Positions 8,894 to 18,380 of a stretch of DNA of 64,000 nucleotides are shown piece after piece. The stretch is from contig RXIW01000002.1 of NCBI GenBank assembly GCA_003989065.1, forward strand, positions 62,001 to 126,000, in the 5' to 3' direction. Origin of the DNA: Candidatus Competibacteraceae bacterium. GTDB taxonomy: Bacteria; Pseudomonadota; Gammaproteobacteria; Competibacterales; Competibacteraceae. Made by a program: the position numbers and the translations under genes. The notes below the pieces were generated by a model. The model was not told the DNA's origin. It saw only the letters and a program-made list of their open reading frames with translations, and did not search any database. Within the stretch, counting starts at the first letter, position 1. The number at the start of each line of letters is the position of its first letter.

Positions 8894-9445
8894 TCAGGAC
8901 CGGACCGGGCGCTTGGCCAGTTTGCGTTGCAGGGTGCGGCGGTGCATGTTCAGTTGCCGGGCGGTGGCCGAGATATTGCCGTCGTTGTCGCGCAGCACCC
9001 GTTGAATGTGCTCCCATTCCAGCCGATTGACGCTCAGGGGCCGCGGATTGAGCGGCACGGCGGGATCGTCGGTGGTTGCGACGAGGGCGGCTACGACTTG
9101 GTCGGCGTTGGCCGGCTTGGGCAGGTAATTGATTGCGCCGAGCTTGATGGCGGTGACCGCCGTGGCGATGCTGGCGTAGCCGGTCAGCACCAGGATCCGG
9201 GTGGCCGGCTCCAGCGCCAGCAGCTCCGGAATCAGCAGCAACCCGGAATCGCCCGCCAGATTGAGATCGATCACAGCGTATTCCGGCGGATCCGCCGTCG
9301 CCAGCCGCCGCGCCGTGGCGTTGTCGCGGGCCGTGACGACCGCGAAGCCGCGCCGACCCAGCGCTAGCCCCAACACCCGGCAAAAGGTGGCATCGTCATC
9401 CACCAGCAGCAGGCTGGAACGATCGCTGAGATCCGGGGCATCCAT
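8894..9445 (-). CDS. regA: RegA/PrrA/ActR-family response regulator
   Basis: Response regulator partner of the adjacent RegB-type kinase. The 183 residues comprise a receiver (about 10-125; acidic pocket VDDD, phospho-acceptor Asp60 in VIDLNL, switch Thr and Lys in LTGYAS and PKPA) and a short Fis-type helix-turn-helix at the C-terminus (NISATARQLNMHRRTLQRKL). This two-domain form without an AAA+ domain is diagnostic of RegA/PrrA/ActR/RoxR. In known systems these control redox-dependent genes for respiration, nitrogen and carbon fixation. The ATG overlaps the kinase stop. In-frame sequence further upstream belongs to another frame of the kinase gene. Confidence 0.88.
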   Translation of the reverse strand: MDAPDLSDRSSLLLVDDDATFCRVLGLALGRRGFAVVTARDNATARRLATADPPEYAVIDLNLAGDSGLLLIPELLALEPATRILVLTGYASIATAVTAIKLGAINYLPKPANADQVVAALVATTDDPAVPLNPRPLSVNRLEWEHIQRVLRDNDGNISATARQLNMHRRTLQRKLAKRPVRS

Positions 9446-10725
9446 CAGGCGGGGCTCGCGTGGGCGGGCAGATCGATGCGGGTGCAGGTTTCGCCGTGTG
9501 GATCGCGCCGCAGGCTGACCCGCCCGCCCAGCCGCTCCAAGGCGGCGTTGGCCAGCAACAACCCGATGCCGGCGCCGTTTTCCTTGGTGGAGAAGAATGC
9601 TTCCCCCGCATGGCGCAGGGCTTCCGGGGTCAGGCCCGCGCCCTGATCGCGAATTTCGATCATGACCCGATCCCGATCCCAGCGCCCCTCCAGATTCACG
9701 CACTGCGGGCTGGCGTCGGCGGCGTTGTTGAGCAGAGTGATCAGGGTCTGACTGACCGTGCGGGGCGCGGTCACGGTCGGTGGCGGCGAGTCGCTGGCGC
9801 AGCGCACCGCCAACGGCACTCCCGGCCGCAGCAATTGCCAGCGGACGCGGATATCTTCCAGCAACGCATCCAGGGACTGCGCGCGCTCCCGGTCGGCCGC
9901 CAGATTGGCGCTGCGCAGCAGATCGCTCAGGATGCCTTTGCAGGCGTCCACCTGCTGGCGCAGGGTGTCCAGATCGGTGCGCAGCTCGACGTCATTCTCC
10001 CGATCGTATTCCATCTCCTGCGCCAGCACGGCGATGGTCGACAACGGCGTGCCCAGCTCATGCGCCGCCCCGGCTGCGAACAGGCCCAGGGTCAGGATCT
10101 GCTCGTCGCGCAGCGCCTGCTCCCGCAATTGCGCCACTTGGCGGTCCCGGTTGCGCAGCGCTGCGCTCAGTCGGGCCACGAAGCCGGCCACCAGCAGGGC
10201 GCTGATGGCGAACACCAGCCACATCCCCCACAGGTGGATCTCGAAGCCGGGACTGTAGCAGGCCAGCAGGCCAGGCAAGGGCCGGTAATGGAACATCAAG
10301 CCGGTATAGAGCCCCACGGTGATCGCCGTCATCACCCAGACCTGGCGCAACGGCAGCAGGGTGGCGGCGATGATCAGCGGCAGCAGCAGCAGCGATACGA
10401 ACGGATTGCCCGCGCCACCGGTGAAATACAGCAGCAGCGCCAGCGCCAGACCATCGAGCTGCAGGTAGGTGAACAACTCCCAGGGCGTCACCGTTTTTCG
10501 CCGCCGGGCGAAGGGATGCAGGGTCACGAACGCCAGCGCCCCCCAGCCCAGGAACAGAGCGATCGCCAGCATCGGCAGCGGTTGCGGCGGAGTCAGGCCG
10601 AACCGCAGCCACAGCAGCATGGCGCACGGCCCCAGCACCACCAGCAGGCGGAGTAGTAACAGGCGTCGTAGATCTTCCATCGGTTCGAATCGGCTTGATC
10701 GCGGGCGGGTAACGGCAGCCCGCAT
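9445..10725 (-). CDS. regB: RegB/PrrB-family redox sensor histidine kinase
   Basis: A 426-residue membrane sensor kinase with about six transmembrane helices (roughly residues 20-190). The ubiquinone-binding heptapeptide of RegB is intact: GGAGNPF at 103-109. The H-box is AGAAHELGTPLST (His222). Cys262 in QQVDACKG matches the redox-active cysteine position of RegB. The C-terminal ATPase domain has NNAADAS, DQGAGL and GAGIGLLLA. The ATG at 10725 is supported by GGAG eight bases upstream. The gene is divergent from the encapsulin operon, with a RegA-like inverted repeat between them. Confidence 0.88.
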   Translation of the reverse strand: MRAAVTRPRSSRFEPMEDLRRLLLLRLLVVLGPCAMLLWLRFGLTPPQPLPMLAIALFLGWGALAFVTLHPFARRRKTVTPWELFTYLQLDGLALALLLYFTGGAGNPFVSLLLLPLIIAATLLPLRQVWVMTAITVGLYTGLMFHYRPLPGLLACYSPGFEIHLWGMWLVFAISALLVAGFVARLSAALRNRDRQVAQLREQALRDEQILTLGLFAAGAAHELGTPLSTIAVLAQEMEYDRENDVELRTDLDTLRQQVDACKGILSDLLRSANLAADRERAQSLDALLEDIRVRWQLLRPGVPLAVRCASDSPPPTVTAPRTVSQTLITLLNNAADASPQCVNLEGRWDRDRVMIEIRDQGAGLTPEALRHAGEAFFSTKENGAGIGLLLANAALERLGGRVSLRRDPHGETCTRIDLPAHASPA

Positions 10726-10753
10726 TATAGCGGCTCCTGGAACGGCAGCGGCT

Positions 10754-10768
10754 GCGGCGATTTGCCGC
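10754..10768. promoter_or_regulatory. RegA/PrrA-like inverted repeat
   Basis: GCGGC-N5-GCCGC is a perfect 5-bp inverted repeat that fits the GCGNC-Nx-GNCGC pattern described for PrrA/RegA binding. It lies 29 bases before the regB start and about 200 bases before the encapsulin start, so it could serve autoregulation or control of the encapsulin. In GC-rich DNA such a match can arise by chance. Confidence 0.35.
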
Positions 10769-10892
10769 GTTTGCCCCTGCTGGGCGGGCGATAGCGCGAC
10801 CGAGACCGGCCTTTCCTGGCCGGCGCTCGCCGTCGATTTATTGGAATCCTATCCGTTAAATTGGAAATTTTTATTTTAAAAATAAATACTTA

Positions 10893-10898
10893 TATAAT
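10893..10898 (+). promoter_or_regulatory. Encapsulin promoter -10 element
   Basis: A perfect TATAAT lies in a very AT-rich stretch (10860-10900), in contrast to the surrounding GC-rich DNA, 60 bases before the shell gene start. There is no good -35 at 17 bases, which suggests an activator-dependent promoter. AAATACTTA just upstream resembles half of the TAAG/CTTA motif found before both sbp genes. Confidence 0.5.
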
Positions 10899-10957
10899 CT
10901 CTGGCCGTGGTTGGAATACCCACTTCATCATTCATGCTATCGAGAGAATTTCATCCC

Positions 10958-11884
10958 ATGTCCGAGACGAGCGAAATCCGTCAACCGCTGGGCGAACTGG
11001 CGGCCCGCCAGCTGGCGAACACGACCAAAACCGCGCCCCAGATGCGGGCGATCACCCCGCGCTGGCTGATTGCCTGTCTACCGTGGACGCCGGTCGAAGC
11101 CGGTGTCTATCGGGTCAATCGAGTGGTGGAGTCGCGCATGGGCGCTCCCGCCGACATCGAGTGCAGTCCACAGGACGAGAGCGATCTGCCCGAAGCCTAT
11201 GTCGATTACGAGGAGCAGCCGCGTGAGTTCACCCTCAATGCGATGACCACGGTGCTCGACGTGCAGACTCGCGTTTCCGATTTGTACCGCAGCCCCTACG
11301 ACCAGATCCGGGAGCAACTGCGCCTGACCATCGAGAAGGTCAAGGAAAAGCAGGAAGGCGAAATCATCAATAATCCCGACTATGGTCTGTTGAGCCAGGC
11401 GGCCGATTCGATGCGGGTCCAGCCGCGGGATGGCGCGCCGACCCCCGACGATCTGGACGAGCTGATCACGCGGGTCTGGAAAGAGCCGGCCTTCTTTCTA
11501 GCCCATCCGCGCGCTATCGCCGCCTTCGGCCGCGAATGCACCTACCGTGGGGTTCCGCCGGCGACGGTGAATCTGTTCGGCTCGCCGTTCATCACCTGGC
11601 GCGGCATTCCGCTCATCCCCAGCGACAAGCTCCGCATCAACGACAACAAGACCGACATCCTGCTGCTCCGCACCGGCGAGAAGCGGCAGGGGGTGGTCGG
11701 TCTGTTCCAGCCCGGTTTGCCGGGTGAAGTGTCGCCCAGCCTGTCGGTGCGCTTCATGGGCATCAACCGCAAGGCTGTGGCCTCCTACCTCATTTCGCTC
11801 TATTGCTCGGTGGCGGTGTTGACCGAGGATGCGTTGGGGGTATTGGAGGGGGTCGAAGTGGATCATTATCATGAGTATCAGTGA
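10958..11884 (+). CDS. Family 2A encapsulin shell protein
   Basis: Self-assembling HK97-fold nanocompartment shell protein. The 308 residues match the SrpI-type family 2A shell: QPLGELAARQLANTTK near the start, ITPRWL, LPWTPVEAGVYRVNR, and an HK97 axial domain with FGSPFITWRGIPLIP. There is no cyclic-nucleotide-binding insertion, which separates 2A from 2B. The start at 10958 gives the usual N-terminus; an ATG 24 bases upstream is possible. In characterised systems the shell encloses a cysteine desulfurase and has been linked to storage of elemental sulfur. Here the desulfurase lies two genes downstream, and the shell stop overlaps the next gene by 14 bases, supporting one operon. Confidence 0.92.
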   Translation: MSETSEIRQPLGELAARQLANTTKTAPQMRAITPRWLIACLPWTPVEAGVYRVNRVVESRMGAPADIECSPQDESDLPEAYVDYEEQPREFTLNAMTTVLDVQTRVSDLYRSPYDQIREQLRLTIEKVKEKQEGEIINNPDYGLLSQAADSMRVQPRDGAPTPDDLDELITRVWKEPAFFLAHPRAIAAFGRECTYRGVPPATVNLFGSPFITWRGIPLIPSDKLRINDNKTDILLLRTGEKRQGVVGLFQPGLPGEVSPSLSVRFMGINRKAVASYLISLYCSVAVLTEDALGVLEGVEVDHYHEYQ

Positions 11885-12569
11885 CGGCATCGGCAGCACC
11901 GACGCCGGCGCGCCGCTCGATGCCGCGCTGATCGCCCGGTTGGCCAACGACTTCTTCGCCGCCTTGCCGGGGCATTCCGGACCCCCGGCGGGGAGTGGGG
12001 TGGCCGCCGCGCCGCCCGCTACTCCACCGGTCGAAATCGGGGCGCTGCCGGTGGCGGTCGCTGTGCCGCCGTCGTCGGCTGTCGGCAACCTGAATGGGTC
12101 GGAACTGCGCTCGGCTCCCGCCACGCTGTCGGGGGCGAAGCTGCCCTTGCCCCAGGCGGGACTCAGCCCTTCGGTGCTGTCCGGGCCTTATGAGTTTCGC
12201 CCGACCCTGCTTCCGGCCGAGGAAGCGCCGGCGGTCCCGGCTGCGCCGGTTGGGCCGCCGCTGGAGTCGGGGCTGGCGTCCACGGCGTCGCCGGCGATTC
12301 CGGCTGCGCCGGGTTCCGCGCCGACCGAGGCCGAGCTGCGCGCGTTGCCCGGCACTCTGGCCGAACACGACCCCGACCGGGCGTCGCCGACGGTGAGCGG
12401 CGCTCCTGCCGTGTCCTATTACTTCCTCGACCCAGCCCAAGCGCCGCGGCCATCCTCCGTTCCGGTCGTTTCCGCCGGTGATGATGGCTTCGATCCGGCC
12501 ATGCTCCCCGAGCTGGCGTTGGTGGCGGGTCCGTACGACCCGCGCCTGGGCCGGGATTTTCCTCGCTGA
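11871..12569 (+). CDS. Disordered Ala/Pro-rich protein resembling a detached desulfurase cargo-loading domain
   Basis: A 232-residue low-complexity protein rich in Ala and Pro, with no globular domain. The N-terminus contains one predicted helix, ALIARLANDFFAALPG, the kind of conserved segment found in the long disordered N-terminal extension of family 2A cargo desulfurases. That extension targets the enzyme to the shell. Short motifs recur: ELRSAPATL/ELRALPGTL and SGPYEFRP/AGPYDPRL. The C-terminus (YYFLDP, then DPRLGRDFPR) resembles the start of the following desulfurase (EYFSFP, then DPRAVRRDFP). It stops at TGA in the same frame as the desulfurase, with no other stop between. It is best read as a separate cargo-domain or shell-binding protein. 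A sequencing error or TGA readthrough joining it to the enzyme (682 residues in total) is the alternative. Confidence 0.75.
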   Translation: MSISDGIGSTDAGAPLDAALIARLANDFFAALPGHSGPPAGSGVAAAPPATPPVEIGALPVAVAVPPSSAVGNLNGSELRSAPATLSGAKLPLPQAGLSPSVLSGPYEFRPTLLPAEEAPAVPAAPVGPPLESGLASTASPAIPAAPGSAPTEAELRALPGTLAEHDPDRASPTVSGAPAVSYYFLDPAQAPRPSSVPVVSAGDDGFDPAMLPELALVAGPYDPRLGRDFPR

Positions 12570-12608
12570 GCGGACGCTTGGAATCGGTTGGCCGTGTTGG
12601 AGAACGAT

Positions 12609-13919
12609 ATGTTAGCAAGCGAGTATTTTTCCTTTCCCGGCGTTCCCGGATGGCAATCGCCGCCGAGCGTTCCGGCCTTGCCGGGGCTCGGGGCGCGGCC
12701 CTTCGATCCTCGCGCCGTGCGGCGTGATTTTCCGATCCTGGAGGAACGGGTGCATGGTCGGCCGTTGATTTGGCTCGACAACGCCGCCACCACCCAGAAG
12801 CCCAATGCGGTCATCGACCGCCTCTCGTATTTCTACCGGCACGAGAATTCCAACATTCACCGTGCCGCCCACGAGCTGGCGGCGCGAGCCACCGACGCCT
12901 ACGAATCGGCGCGGGAGAAGGCGCGGCGTTTTCTCGGTGCCTCTTCCACCCGTGAGATCATCTTCGTGCGCGGCGCCACCGAGGGCATCAATCTGATTGC
13001 CCAGAGTTGGGGGCGGCGGCATGTTGGGCCGGACGACGAGATCGTCATTTCCTGGCTGGAGCATCACGCCAACATCGTGCCGTGGCAGCAGTTGTGCGCC
13101 GAGAAGGGCGCGCGGCTGCGGGTCGCGCCGGTGGACGATCGCGGCCAGATCCTCCTGGAGGAGTACGAAAAGCTGCTCGGGCCCCGGACGCGGCTGGTGG
13201 CGTTCAGCCAGGTTTCGAATGCGCTCGGCACCGTCACGCCGGTGCAGGAGATGGCGGCGATTGCCCATCGCTACGGCGCGCGGGTTCTGGTCGATGGCGC
13301 GCAGGCCGTTTCCCATATGCGGGTGGACGTGCAGGCGCTGGATTGCGACTGGTATGTGTTTTCCGGCCATAAGGTGTTCGGTCCCACCGGCATCGGCGTG
13401 GTTTTCGGCAAGGAGGATCTGCTGAACGCCACACCACCCTGGCAGGGCGGCGGCAACATGATCGTGGACGTCACCTTCGAGAAGACCGTCTACCAGCCGG
13501 CTCCGGCCCGTTTCGAAGCGGGCACCGGCAACATCGCCGATGCGGTGGGGCTGGGCGCGGCGCTGGATTATCTCGAGGAGATCGGTTTGGAGAACGTGAG
13601 CCGCTACGAGCACGAGCTATTGGTCTACGGCACGGAGGGTTTGCTGAGCGTGCCCGGCCTGCGGCTGATCGGCACGGCGGCGGACAAGGCCGGAGTGCTG
13701 TCCTTCGTGCTCGACGGATTTCGCACCGAGGACGTCGGCAAAGCGCTGGATCAGGAAGGCATCGCGGTGCGGGCCGGCCATCATTGCGCCCAGCCGATCC
13801 TGCGCCGCTTTGGTCTGGAGAGCACCGTGCGTCCATCCCTGGCGGTGTACAACCTGCGCGAAGATCTCGATGCGCTGGTCGCCGCGTTGTTGCGTTTGCA
13901 GGCCCGGCGCGGCCATTGA
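12609..13919 (+). CDS. SufS-type cysteine desulfurase, encapsulin cargo
   Basis: PLP enzyme that removes sulfur from cysteine, forming alanine and an enzyme persulfide. The 436 residues show the group II (SufS-like) fold: DNAATTQKP, EHHANIVPW, VDGAQAVSH, PLP-lysine Lys255 in SGHKVFGP and the persulfide Cys393 in RAGHHCAQP. The start at 12609 has GGAG six bases upstream. The N-terminus retains only about 35 Pro-rich residues before RRDFPIL, whereas the cargo enzymes of family 2A systems carry an extension of about 200. That extension appears as the upstream gene. It lies in an operon with the encapsulin, 39 bases after the preceding stop. Confidence 0.92.
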   Translation: MLASEYFSFPGVPGWQSPPSVPALPGLGARPFDPRAVRRDFPILEERVHGRPLIWLDNAATTQKPNAVIDRLSYFYRHENSNIHRAAHELAARATDAYESAREKARRFLGASSTREIIFVRGATEGINLIAQSWGRRHVGPDDEIVISWLEHHANIVPWQQLCAEKGARLRVAPVDDRGQILLEEYEKLLGPRTRLVAFSQVSNALGTVTPVQEMAAIAHRYGARVLVDGAQAVSHMRVDVQALDCDWYVFSGHKVFGPTGIGVVFGKEDLLNATPPWQGGGNMIVDVTFEKTVYQPAPARFEAGTGNIADAVGLGAALDYLEEIGLENVSRYEHELLVYGTEGLLSVPGLRLIGTAADKAGVLSFVLDGFRTEDVGKALDQEGIAVRAGHHCAQPILRRFGLESTVRPSLAVYNLREDLDALVAALLRLQARRGH

Positions 13920-13940
13920 ATCCCTATTGAATCCCGACTG

Positions 13941-13980
13941 GGCCCGTTTCTCTCCATCGTCGATGGCAGAGGGACGGGCC
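13941..13980. terminator. Bidirectional terminator between convergent operons
   Basis: GGCCCGT (13941-13947) pairs with ACGGGCC (13974-13980), and inner CTCT/AGAG and ATCG/CGAT segments extend the hairpin. It sits between the desulfurase stop and the rhodanese stop and can serve both strands. T-tracts are short. Confidence 0.5.
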
Positions 13981-13988
13981 GAATGCGC

Positions 13989-14486
13989 TTAGCTCTGCTT
14001 CCAGGGCAGACCGCTGGCGCGCCAACCACTGGCGCCGCGATGACCGTCGGTGTCGATCGGTCCCTCGAAGCCATCGGTGACGTTGTAGGCGTGATAGCCG
14101 CGCTCGGCCAGGAACTGGGCGGCGGCCTGCGACCGGATGCCGCTGCGGCAAATCAGGTAGATCGGCCGCCCCGGCAGCGCCCCTTGGGCCTGCAGTTCTC
14201 GCAGGAAGCGCGGATTGCGTTCCAGGTTGGGGAAGGTCTGCCATTCGACCTGGATGATCTTCCTGTCCAGGTTGGTCAGATCGGGACCGCCGACATAGGT
14301 CCACTCGGCGCGGGTGCGGATGTCGATCAACAGCGCTTCCGGTTGCTGTTGCAACGCCTCCCAGACCTGAGCGGGGCTGGCGCTGCCCAGAAATCGGCCG
14401 GCGGTCGGGCCGCCCGCCCGGTTGGCGTGCGGGTGGGATTCCACTTGAACCAGGTGCGCTCTCTGCGCGGCAAAACCTCTCGGCAT
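13989..14486 (-). CDS. Rhodanese-domain sulfurtransferase
   Basis: A single-domain rhodanese of 165 residues with the active-site loop CRSGIRS (Cys113 as persulfide carrier) and the family motifs LIDIRTRAEW and YNVTDGFEGP. About 35 N-terminal residues (His/Ala/Gly-rich) precede the domain. Rhodaneses recur next to family 2A encapsulin and desulfurase genes, so a role in moving or releasing the sulfur handled by the compartment is a reasonable inference. It is the last gene of the leftward operon, 32 bases after the XRE-cupin regulator. Confidence 0.88.
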   Translation of the reverse strand: MPRGFAAQRAHLVQVESHPHANRAGGPTAGRFLGSASPAQVWEALQQQPEALLIDIRTRAEWTYVGGPDLTNLDRKIIQVEWQTFPNLERNPRFLRELQAQGALPGRPIYLICRSGIRSQAAAQFLAERGYHAYNVTDGFEGPIDTDGHRGASGWRASGLPWKQS

Positions 14487-14518
14487 CGTATGATCCTCGG
14501 TGGTGATGGGAGGATGGC

Positions 14519-15193
14519 CTAACGCTGGGCGTAGGTCATCACCAGATACATGACGGCTTCCATCGGGCCGACGTTGCGATAGGCGTGCGCGACGTCGGCC
14601 TTGAATTGAATGGCATCCCCCGTGGCCAGGGTGTAGGGTGTGCCCGCAACGACGATTTCGACTTCGCCGTGGCCAACCACCAGATTCTTCAAGGTGCCGG
14701 GGGAGTGCGGATCGGCGGCTTCCTCGCCACGGCTTTGGATCCGCAGTTCATAGAATTCCACCGGTCGGGACGGATGGGCCGGAAACAGGGAGCGGGCGCA
14801 GAAGCGGCCATCCTGGGAGAAGAACGACCGCGCGCTGTGGGTAGGGAGCAGGCAGACATTGTCTTCACGATGCTCGTGCAGCAACGCCGAGATGGGCGTT
14901 TCCAGGGCATGGGCGATTTTCCACAGCACCCCGATGGTCGGCGTGCTGCGGCCCCGCTCGATCTGGCTCAGCATGGCCCGGCTGACCTGCGAACGCTGGG
15001 CCAGCGCTTCCAGCGACAGCCCCAGCCGTTTGCGGCGCAGGTGGATGTGCCGGCCGATCACGGCAGTGAGATTCGGCACATCGTCGCCTGCGGCGGTCGC
15101 CTCGGGCTCCAGCGCCAGTGGGGCGAGATCGGCGCGAAGCGGTGGCGGCTGCCGGCCGGCATGGCTGGCGAAAATCCCTGATTCATCGTTCAT
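14519..15193 (-). CDS. XRE-cupin transcriptional regulator
   Basis: A 224-residue regulator with an N-terminal XRE helix-turn-helix (about 46-100; LGLSLEALAQRSQVSRAMLSQ) and a C-terminal small cupin barrel (about 145-215; SPGTLKNLVVGHGEVEI, GDAIQFKADVAHAYRN). Such proteins bind a small ligand or metal in the cupin and repress or activate neighbouring genes. An ATG at 15193 was chosen. A TTG at 15232 would overlap the acetyltransferase stop and add 13 residues. Its place inside the cysteine synthesis operon suggests it responds to a sulfur metabolite, but the ligand is unknown. Confidence 0.85.
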   Translation of the reverse strand: MNDESGIFASHAGRQPPPLRADLAPLALEPEATAAGDDVPNLTAVIGRHIHLRRKRLGLSLEALAQRSQVSRAMLSQIERGRSTPTIGVLWKIAHALETPISALLHEHREDNVCLLPTHSARSFFSQDGRFCARSLFPAHPSRPVEFYELRIQSRGEEAADPHSPGTLKNLVVGHGEVEIVVAGTPYTLATGDAIQFKADVAHAYRNVGPMEAVMYLVMTYAQR

Positions 15194-15228
15194 CGATCGC
15201 TGTCCCGACCCATGCCGCCCAGACCCGT

Positions 15229-16187
15229 TCAAATCCCGGCGCCGCCGTCGAATGCCTCGCTGCGCACCTGCGCCTGCGAGATGTTGCTGCCGGGCGGCAC
15301 GCTGCGGGTTAACCAGACGTTGCCGCCGATGGTCGAGCCGTGGCCAATGGTGATCCGACCCAGGATGGTCGCGCCGGCGTAAATCACCACGTCATCCTCG
15401 ACGATGGGATGGCGGGCATTGCCCTTGATCAGACTGCCGTTTTCGTGGGCTGGGAAGCGCTTGGCTCCCAGCGTCACCGCCTGATACAAGCGCACGCGCT
15501 GGCCGATGATCGTGGTCTCGCCGATCACGACGCCGGTGCCGTGATCGATGAAGAAGCTGCCACCGATCTCGGCGCCCGGATGAATGTCGATGCCGGTGGC
15601 CGAGTGGGCGATTTCCGCGATGATGCGGGCGATCAGCGGCGCGCCCAGCCGGTGCAGGGCATGGGCGAGGCGATGGTGGATGATGGCGGTGATGCCGGGA
15701 TAGCACACCAGCACCTCATCCAGGCTGCCCGCCGCCGGATCGCCTTCGTAGGCGGCGCGGATGTCGCTGTCGAGTACGGCGCGGATGTCCGGCAGGCGGG
15801 CGGCGAAAGCGCCGATGATGTCCGCCGCTCGCTGGCGTTCCGCCGCGCGGCCGCTGCCGCCCTGCTGTTCGGAGAGATAGCGCAACTCCCGGTAGAGCTG
15901 GCTGTGCAGCTGCCGCAGGGTCACATCGAGGGTATGGCCGACGAAATAGTCGATCCCGTCATCGGCCAGCTCGGGTGGCCCCAGGCGATGGGGAAACAGG
16001 GCTGCGCTCAGGCCGTCGACGATGCCGACCAGGGCCTTGCGCGATGGCAGACGGGGTGGCTGGTCGGCGTTGCGCTGCCGGTCGGCCAGCGACCGCAGCC
16101 GCGCGGCGCGCAATTCGGTCACGATCGAGTCCAGCGCCCACGGCGAACCTGCGCCGACCGGTGTCGCGACCGGCTGGAGTCTGGCGT

Positions 16188-16191
<4 letters not shown>
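15229..16191 (-). CDS. cysE: Serine O-acetyltransferase (EpsC/CysE type)
   Basis: Makes O-acetylserine from serine and acetyl-CoA, the first step of cysteine synthesis. The 320 residues have a helical N-terminal part and a C-terminal left-handed beta-helix of hexapeptide repeats (about 185-305; [28 protein letters not shown]). This is the longer EpsC-type form, not the enterobacterial CysE length. It ends [11 protein letters not shown]-terminal isoleucine in such a tail is the known docking peptide for the cysteine synthase active site. The start overlaps the cysK stop (ATGA). Serine acetyltransferases are frequent neighbours of family 2A encapsulins. Confidence 0.92.
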
Positions 16192-17171
<980 letters not shown>

Positions 17172-17189
17172 TGACGATTCTCCAAATGA

Positions 17190-18209
17190 TTATTGGGCGG
17201 CGGGCTGGTAGATTTGATCGAAGACGCCGCCGTCGGCGAAATGGATCTTCTGCGCTTTTTGCCAGCCACCGAACAGCTCGTCGATGGTGAACAGATCGAC
17301 CTTGGCGAATTGCCCGGCGTACTGGGCGGCGATGGCGGGATCGCGCGGACGGTAGAAGTTCTGGCCGGCGATCTTCTGCCCTTCGGGGCTGTAGAGATAG
17401 TCCAGATAGGCTTCGGCGACCTTGCGCGTGCCTTTTCTGTCCACCACCTTATCGACCACCGACACCGGCGGTTCGGCCAGGATCGACCATGATGGGGTTA
17501 CGATCTCCAACTGGTTAGAACCGAATTCTCTCCGCGCCAGATAAGCTTCGTTCTCCCAGGTGACGAGGACATCACCGATACCACGCCCGGCGAAGGTCGT
17601 GGTCGAACCTCGCGCTCCGGAGTCGAGCACCGGCACGTTCTTATACAACTGGGCCACGAACTGACGGGCCTGGGTCTCGTCGCCGCCGAATTTCTTCAGC
17701 GCGTAGCCCCAGGCGGCCAGATAGTTCCAGCGCGCGCCACCCGAAGTCTTGGGATTGGGGGTGATGACCGACACGCCCGGTTTGACCAGATCGTCCCAGT
17801 CCTTGATGCCTTTGGGGTTATCCTTGCGCACCAGGAACACGATGGTCGAGGTATAGGGCGCGCTGTTGTTCGGCAGGCGTTTTTGCCAGTCGGGCGGAAC
17901 CAACTGGCCCTTCTCGGCCAGGGCGTCGATGTCATAGGCCAGGGCCAGGGTGACCACATCGGCTTCCAGCCCGTCGATCACCGCCCGGGCCTGCTTGCCG
18001 GAGCCGCCATGCGACTGCTGGACCTTGACCGTTTCGCCGTTCAGCTTTTTCCAGTGCTGGGTGAAGGCGCTGTTGAATTGCTGATAAAGCTCGCGGGTCG
18101 GATCATAGGAGACGTTCAACAGGGTGGTGTCGGCCAGCGCGGGCGCGCCCAGACCCACGGCCAGGCCCAGGGCGAGCAGCGTGCGAGGGAGTCGAATTTT
18201 GTTCATCAT
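17190..18209 (-). CDS. sbp: Periplasmic sulfate-binding protein Sbp (copy 2)
   Basis: Second sulfate receptor, 339 residues, with a Sec signal peptide (cleavage likely after GAPALA) and a mature start [14 protein letters not shown]. It shares [46 protein letters not shown] and DELFGGW with copy 1. It leads the operon sbp-cysK-cysE-XRE-rhodanese, although no permease genes accompany it. It may load the CysTWA transporter encoded at 2.4-5.3 kb, or may be tuned to a different expression state or anion. Two initiator ATGs are adjacent; the first is annotated. Confidence 0.93.
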   Translation of the reverse strand: MMNKIRLPRTLLALGLAVGLGAPALADTTLLNVSYDPTRELYQQFNSAFTQHWKKLNGETVKVQQSHGGSGKQARAVIDGLEADVVTLALAYDIDALAEKGQLVPPDWQKRLPNNSAPYTSTIVFLVRKDNPKGIKDWDDLVKPGVSVITPNPKTSGGARWNYLAAWGYALKKFGGDETQARQFVAQLYKNVPVLDSGARGSTTTFAGRGIGDVLVTWENEAYLARREFGSNQLEIVTPSWSILAEPPVSVVDKVVDRKGTRKVAEAYLDYLYSPEGQKIAGQNFYRPRDPAIAAQYAGQFAKVDLFTIDELFGGWQKAQKIHFADGGVFDQIYQPAAQ

Positions 18210-18255
18210 TTGAATGCTCCAGATACGAGATGGGAAATAATGTAAGGCAGCTGAT

Positions 18256-18290
18256 TAAGATACTTAAAGAATATAAAGAGCAATGCTTAT
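18256..18290. promoter_or_regulatory. Shared sulfur-operon motifs upstream of sbp copy 2
   Basis: TAAGATACTTAAAG (18256-18269) matches 12 of 14 bases of the palindromic motif before sbp copy 1. AATGCTTAT (18282-18290) matches 8 of 9 bases of AATCCTTAT there. The spacing between the two motifs differs (12 bases here, 41 in the first case). These are candidate CysB sites, or sites of the XRE-cupin regulator. Confidence 0.45.
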
Positions 18291-18380
18291 CGTGGTTTCA
18301 TATATGATGCGAAGGATGGGTTTTCAGGCGGTTGGCGGGATGTCGCGCATGACTCCCCTTGTTTTGGAGGACGAGCGCCC

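Noticed and set aside
9460-10656. A 398-codon frame on the plus strand opposite regB
   Set aside because: Gln/Arg/Gly-rich shadow translation; regB has all expected kinase motifs.
10680-10692. GGTTCGAATC-like stretch as the T-arm of a tRNA
   Set aside because: Lies in the start of regB and no cloverleaf can be drawn around it.
12567-12569. TGA as a selenocysteine codon joining cargo domain and desulfurase
   Set aside because: No selenocysteine insertion hairpin was evident directly downstream and the desulfurase has its own ribosome binding site and start; a plain stop (or, less likely, readthrough) is simpler.
12612-13613. A 333-codon frame opposite the cysteine desulfurase
   Set aside because: No recognisable protein features; desulfurase motifs and PLP lysine are on the other strand.
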